Assembly (NCBI GenBank): GCA_964540655.1
Contig: CAZINR010000061.1
Coordinates: 1 to 5,909 of the forward strand
DNA from: CAZQBY01 sp964540655
GTDB taxonomy: Archaea; Altiarchaeota; Altiarchaeia; JAFGQM01
DNA: 5,909 nucleotides
Reading direction: 5' to 3'
Both the position numbers and the translations under genes were made by a program. Shown piece after piece: positions 3,760-5,909 of this stretch (the first letter of the stretch is position 1; the number at the start of each line of letters is the position of its first letter). The notes under the pieces were generated by a model, which did no database searches, had not been told where the DNA came from, and was given only the letters and a program-made list of their open reading frames with translations.

Positions 3760-5654
3760 ACTTCCAGCTCTGGATTTGCCGGCTGAGACGCCTTCTTCGT
3801 CACAGCTGATTTTATCTCAGGGAAACTGAAGTCTCCTCTCTTTGGCTGGCGTTTGCCGACAAGAACCAGAATCGCTATCAGCAAGGCCGCTGTTATCACG
3901 AGCAGTGTTGCAAGCAGGACCAGTCCGCCCTCGATTTCGGATGAGACCGCTCCGCCGCTCGGAGACTCCTGGGTCTCGTTAGTCTGCTCTCTCCCCTCGC
4001 CTTCCGGGAGGATCGGCAAGGTAGGCTCTTCCGGCAGCTCCATGACAGGCCTCGAGACCTTGCAGAGGGGCCCCTCAAAGTCCAGATCGAGCTCTAAGAA
4101 TGCCTGCCTGTCCTGACTGGTGGCTATTATCGTTATAGTGGACTGCTTCGGTGTGGCATCGGTCGGGATCATGTACACTGCGACCGGCCTCGTTTCCTTC
4201 GGCCTGAGGAACAGGCTGTCCGGCTGCATGAGGTAACTGCCGCCCGACATGCTCAATTCTACCTGCTGGTTCACGAATCCCGTGTTCTTCAAATAGAACT
4301 TATAAGGTCCGCCTTCGCAATCTATCTGCTTGGGGTCCTGGGCCGGTGAAAGCTCTAGGTCGGCACACGAACCCTCTCCAAACGGAAGTAGCTTGAACAG
4401 ACCTTGCTCGGAGTCGGAGGCATGGCCTATCACCTTCGCGAGGAACGGGATCTCTTCGTCCTCTACGCACCATGTGCCCATTATGTCGAAACTCGTGGTC
4501 CCGATCTCTCCGCTGGCCAGCGAGAACGTGTCCCTGTCTAGAGGAACGTCTATGCCGCTCACGGACAGCTTGTATTCGTCGGCGTAGTAGCCTGTGTTCG
4601 TGACCTTCAAATCATACGTAACCGGCTCGCCGTGGCATGCCGTGATGACTGGGGGAATTATCTCTAGGTCCACGTCGTAGCATTCCATTATCTTGACCTT
4701 GGTAGAATCCGAGTCCGAGTCATATGCGTTAGACGCAGACACCGTCAGCTCGCATTCGCCTATGTCATCTTCAAGAGTGACCGCGATCTTCCTAGTCTCT
4801 CCCGCGCCCAGGTATATGGACTCATGCCCCAGCTTTGCTCTGCAGCTCCCGCTGAGCCCGAGCGAATACGTGGCGGGGACGCAGCCGTTGTTCTTTATGC
4901 TTACGGTGTAGGTAAGGCCCGCATCCGGGCAGGTCACGACCTCTTCGGGGGCGTTTACCGAGACGTGGTAACAGTTCATCAGATTCACATCGAACTTCTT
5001 GGAGACCGACGTCAGCTCTGATTGAGCGATGACCTCCACCTGGTAGGTTCCGTAATCGTCGCCGACAGCTTCCAGGGTTATAGAGCCCGTCCTGGACCCG
5101 CCGGGCGCCAGTGACATGTGCCCGTCGGCAAAACCCACGTCGATTATGCCTGACACACCCCTGACGAATATGGCGTATCTGTCCTGCCTCTGACCGTTGT
5201 TGCGGACGGTGAAGTCCACTCTGCCCGTCGAGCCTTCGCAGAGGTCTACGGACTGCTGGTGCAACTGCAAATCAGCAGTGTAGCAGTCGTTGATATTGAA
5301 TATTGCGTCGTCAGAATCCGATACTCCGTATCCGCTCGCCTCTATGGATATCCTGTGCTGGCCTATTGAACTCTGTGTCGGAGTGAAAGTCGCCCGTATG
5401 GTCTCGGTTTCGAATGCCCCTACGACGACTTGGGGCGGCAAATCCGACCCCATCGGTATGTCGCTCGCCGCCGAGAGGGATATGGGCTTGGCCCGGTCGT
5501 TCACGTTGGTTATGACTATGTCATACACGGCAGGCTCCCCTTGGCAGAGGTTGTTGGATATCGGCCTGACGCTCAGTATGCAGTCGTTGCAAGCCGCCTG
5601 CGCGCTCCCAGTCATGGCCAGTGCGATAAGAATCGCTATAAATATCTTGTTCAT
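3756..5654 (-). CDS. Surface protein with five Cys-clasped Ig-like repeats and a C-terminal membrane anchor
   Basis: This 632-aa protein is likely a cell-surface stalk or adhesion protein. Residues 1-20 are a signal peptide (GSAQA|ACNDC). Five repeats of about 100 residues follow, at roughly 25-124, 124-228, 228-325, 325-430 and 430-531. Each starts at a boundary cysteine (25, 124, 228, 325, 430) with a second cysteine 12-16 residues later (37, 139, 242, 340, 446), then a pattern like YxxxVxNxGxxxxxYxLxxxG and a Gly-containing turn before a beta strand. This resembles the Ig-like/NEW3-type repeats of archaeal COG1470-like membrane proteins; that match is from memory. A Pro/Glu-rich linker (532-575), a membrane helix (about 577-600) and a basic tail (KRQPKRGDF) complete it. 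The start at 5654 is supported by AGGAGGT 4 nt upstream and by the signal peptide; the longer upstream frame is a shadow of the previous gene, which it overlaps as ATGA. Confidence 0.9.
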   Translation of the reverse strand: MNKIFIAILIALAMTGSAQAACNDCILSVRPISNNLCQGEPAVYDIVITNVNDRAKPISLSAASDIPMGSDLPPQVVVGAFETETIRATFTPTQSSIGQHRISIEASGYGVSDSDDAIFNINDCYTADLQLHQQSVDLCEGSTGRVDFTVRNNGQRQDRYAIFVRGVSGIIDVGFADGHMSLAPGGSRTGSITLEAVGDDYGTYQVEVIAQSELTSVSKKFDVNLMNCYHVSVNAPEEVVTCPDAGLTYTVSIKNNGCVPATYSLGLSGSCRAKLGHESIYLGAGETRKIAVTLEDDIGECELTVSASNAYDSDSDSTKVKIMECYDVDLEIIPPVITACHGEPVTYDLKVTNTGYYADEYKLSVSGIDVPLDRDTFSLASGEIGTTSFDIMGTWCVEDEEIPFLAKVIGHASDSEQGLFKLLPFGEGSCADLELSPAQDPKQIDCEGGPYKFYLKNTGFVNQQVELSMSGGSYLMQPDSLFLRPKETRPVAVYMIPTDATPKQSTITIIATSQDRQAFLELDLDFEGPLCKVSRPVMELPEEPTLPILPEGEGREQTNETQESPSGGAVSSEIEGGLVLLATLLVITAALLIAILVLVGKRQPKRGDFSFPEIKSAVTKKASQPANPELEV

Positions 5655-5908
5655 TTCGACCTCCTTTGTATCAAAACCAGCATTATTATCAGCATGCCCA
5701 GAAGCACGAGCAATATGCCTATGGCGACGTTGTCGTCTTCCGAGGCTACGGCACTTCCTGTCGGACTTTGATCCCCACCCTCGGATTCGTTCCCTTCTGT
5801 CGGGAGAGTCTCCGGCGACTGAGGCGGTTCTCTGGATTCGGGTGGCTCTCCGGCGCCCTCTTCTACTGGAGGCGGCGCGCATCCCCCCGGTATCCGGACG
5901 GTGACCTC
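5651..5908 (-). CDS. C-terminal end of a membrane-anchored protein with P/E/S/T-rich stalk (5' end outside window)
   Basis: The 85 visible residues begin near EVTVRIPGGC at the right edge. They continue as a disordered stalk of about 50 residues rich in Pro, Glu, Ser, Gly and Thr, with a sequon (NES), then a membrane helix (VAIGILLVLLGMLIIMLVLI), and end in QRRSK. This is the same stalk-helix-basic-tail ending as the next gene, so it is very probably another exported surface protein whose ectodomain lies outside the window. Its TGA (5651-5653) overlaps the next ATG as ATGA, so the two genes should be co-transcribed and translationally coupled. The next gene's ribosome binding site lies inside its last codons. 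The ectodomain family cannot be judged. Confidence 0.85.
   Translation of the reverse strand, partial: EVTVRIPGGCAPPPVEEGAGEPPESREPPQSPETLPTEGNESEGGDQSPTGSAVASEDDNVAIGILLVLLGMLIIMLVLIQRRSK
5659..5665 (-). promoter_or_regulatory. Ribosome binding site of the five-repeat surface-protein gene
   Basis: AGGAGGT stands 4 nt before ATG 5654, inside the 3' end of the upstream gene. It fixes the start and suggests direct re-initiation after the upstream stop. Confidence 0.85.
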
Positions 5909-5909
5909 C

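Noticed and set aside
5655..5882. 76-residue Arg-rich extension of the 632-aa protein
   Set aside because: It is an out-of-frame reading of the upstream gene's stalk and membrane helix; AGGAGGT before ATG 5654 and the signal peptide fix the start.
1..5909. CRISPR array, insertion sequence or tRNA/rRNA gene
   Set aside because: I found no regularly spaced identical repeats, transposase motifs with terminal inverted repeats, or RNA gene signatures; the tandem units at 2635-2780 are diverged and contiguous.

Overview
The window most likely comes from an archaeon. The three complete genes have strong Shine-Dalgarno sites that match the archaeal 16S 3' end (GGAGGT, GAGGTGA, GGTGG). Two of them have an archaeal TATA box about 50 nt upstream of the start codon, and T-rich tracts stand where terminators would be expected. 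The proteins are typical archaeal surface proteins: a Sec signal peptide, an Ig-like/PKD-type ectodomain, one C-terminal membrane helix and a short charged cytoplasmic tail. The lineage cannot be fixed from the sequence; a DPANN-type or other uncultivated archaeon is a guess from protein style only.

Layout, left to right. 3-197 (+) is the C-terminal end of a small Cys-rich protein. 249-506 (-) is an open frame without a usable start codon that reads like the C-terminal part of a basic, helix-turn-helix-like protein. 497-604 (+) is a 35-codon ORF with strongly biased third positions. These two short ORFs point away from each other and may be debris of a rearrangement.

659-5909 is all minus strand. 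In transcription order it holds: the end of a P/E/S/T-rich membrane-anchored protein (5651 to the window edge); a 632-aa protein with five Cys-clasped Ig-like repeats (3756-5654), coupled to the previous gene by an ATGA overlap; a 289-aa protein with a very acidic outside and a very lysine-rich inside (2768-3637), with its own promoter; and a 600-aa protein with three carboxypeptidase-regulatory-like domains, a PKD domain, a duplicated Cys-rich module and an Ig-like domain (659-2461), also with its own promoter. All four expose a non-catalytic ectodomain and end in a single membrane helix, so the locus looks like a surface (envelope, adhesion or S-layer-associated) cassette. No enzyme domain is visible, so the joint function is inferred.

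The least expected feature lies in the 306-bp gap between the last two genes. The 3' end of the 289-aa gene is followed by diverged tandem units of about 66 bp. Each unit junction can fold into a long hairpin. The two mismatches on the plus strand become G-U pairs in the minus-strand transcript, and several stem pairs change in a compensated way, which suggests a repeated RNA structure (terminator or 3'-UTR element).
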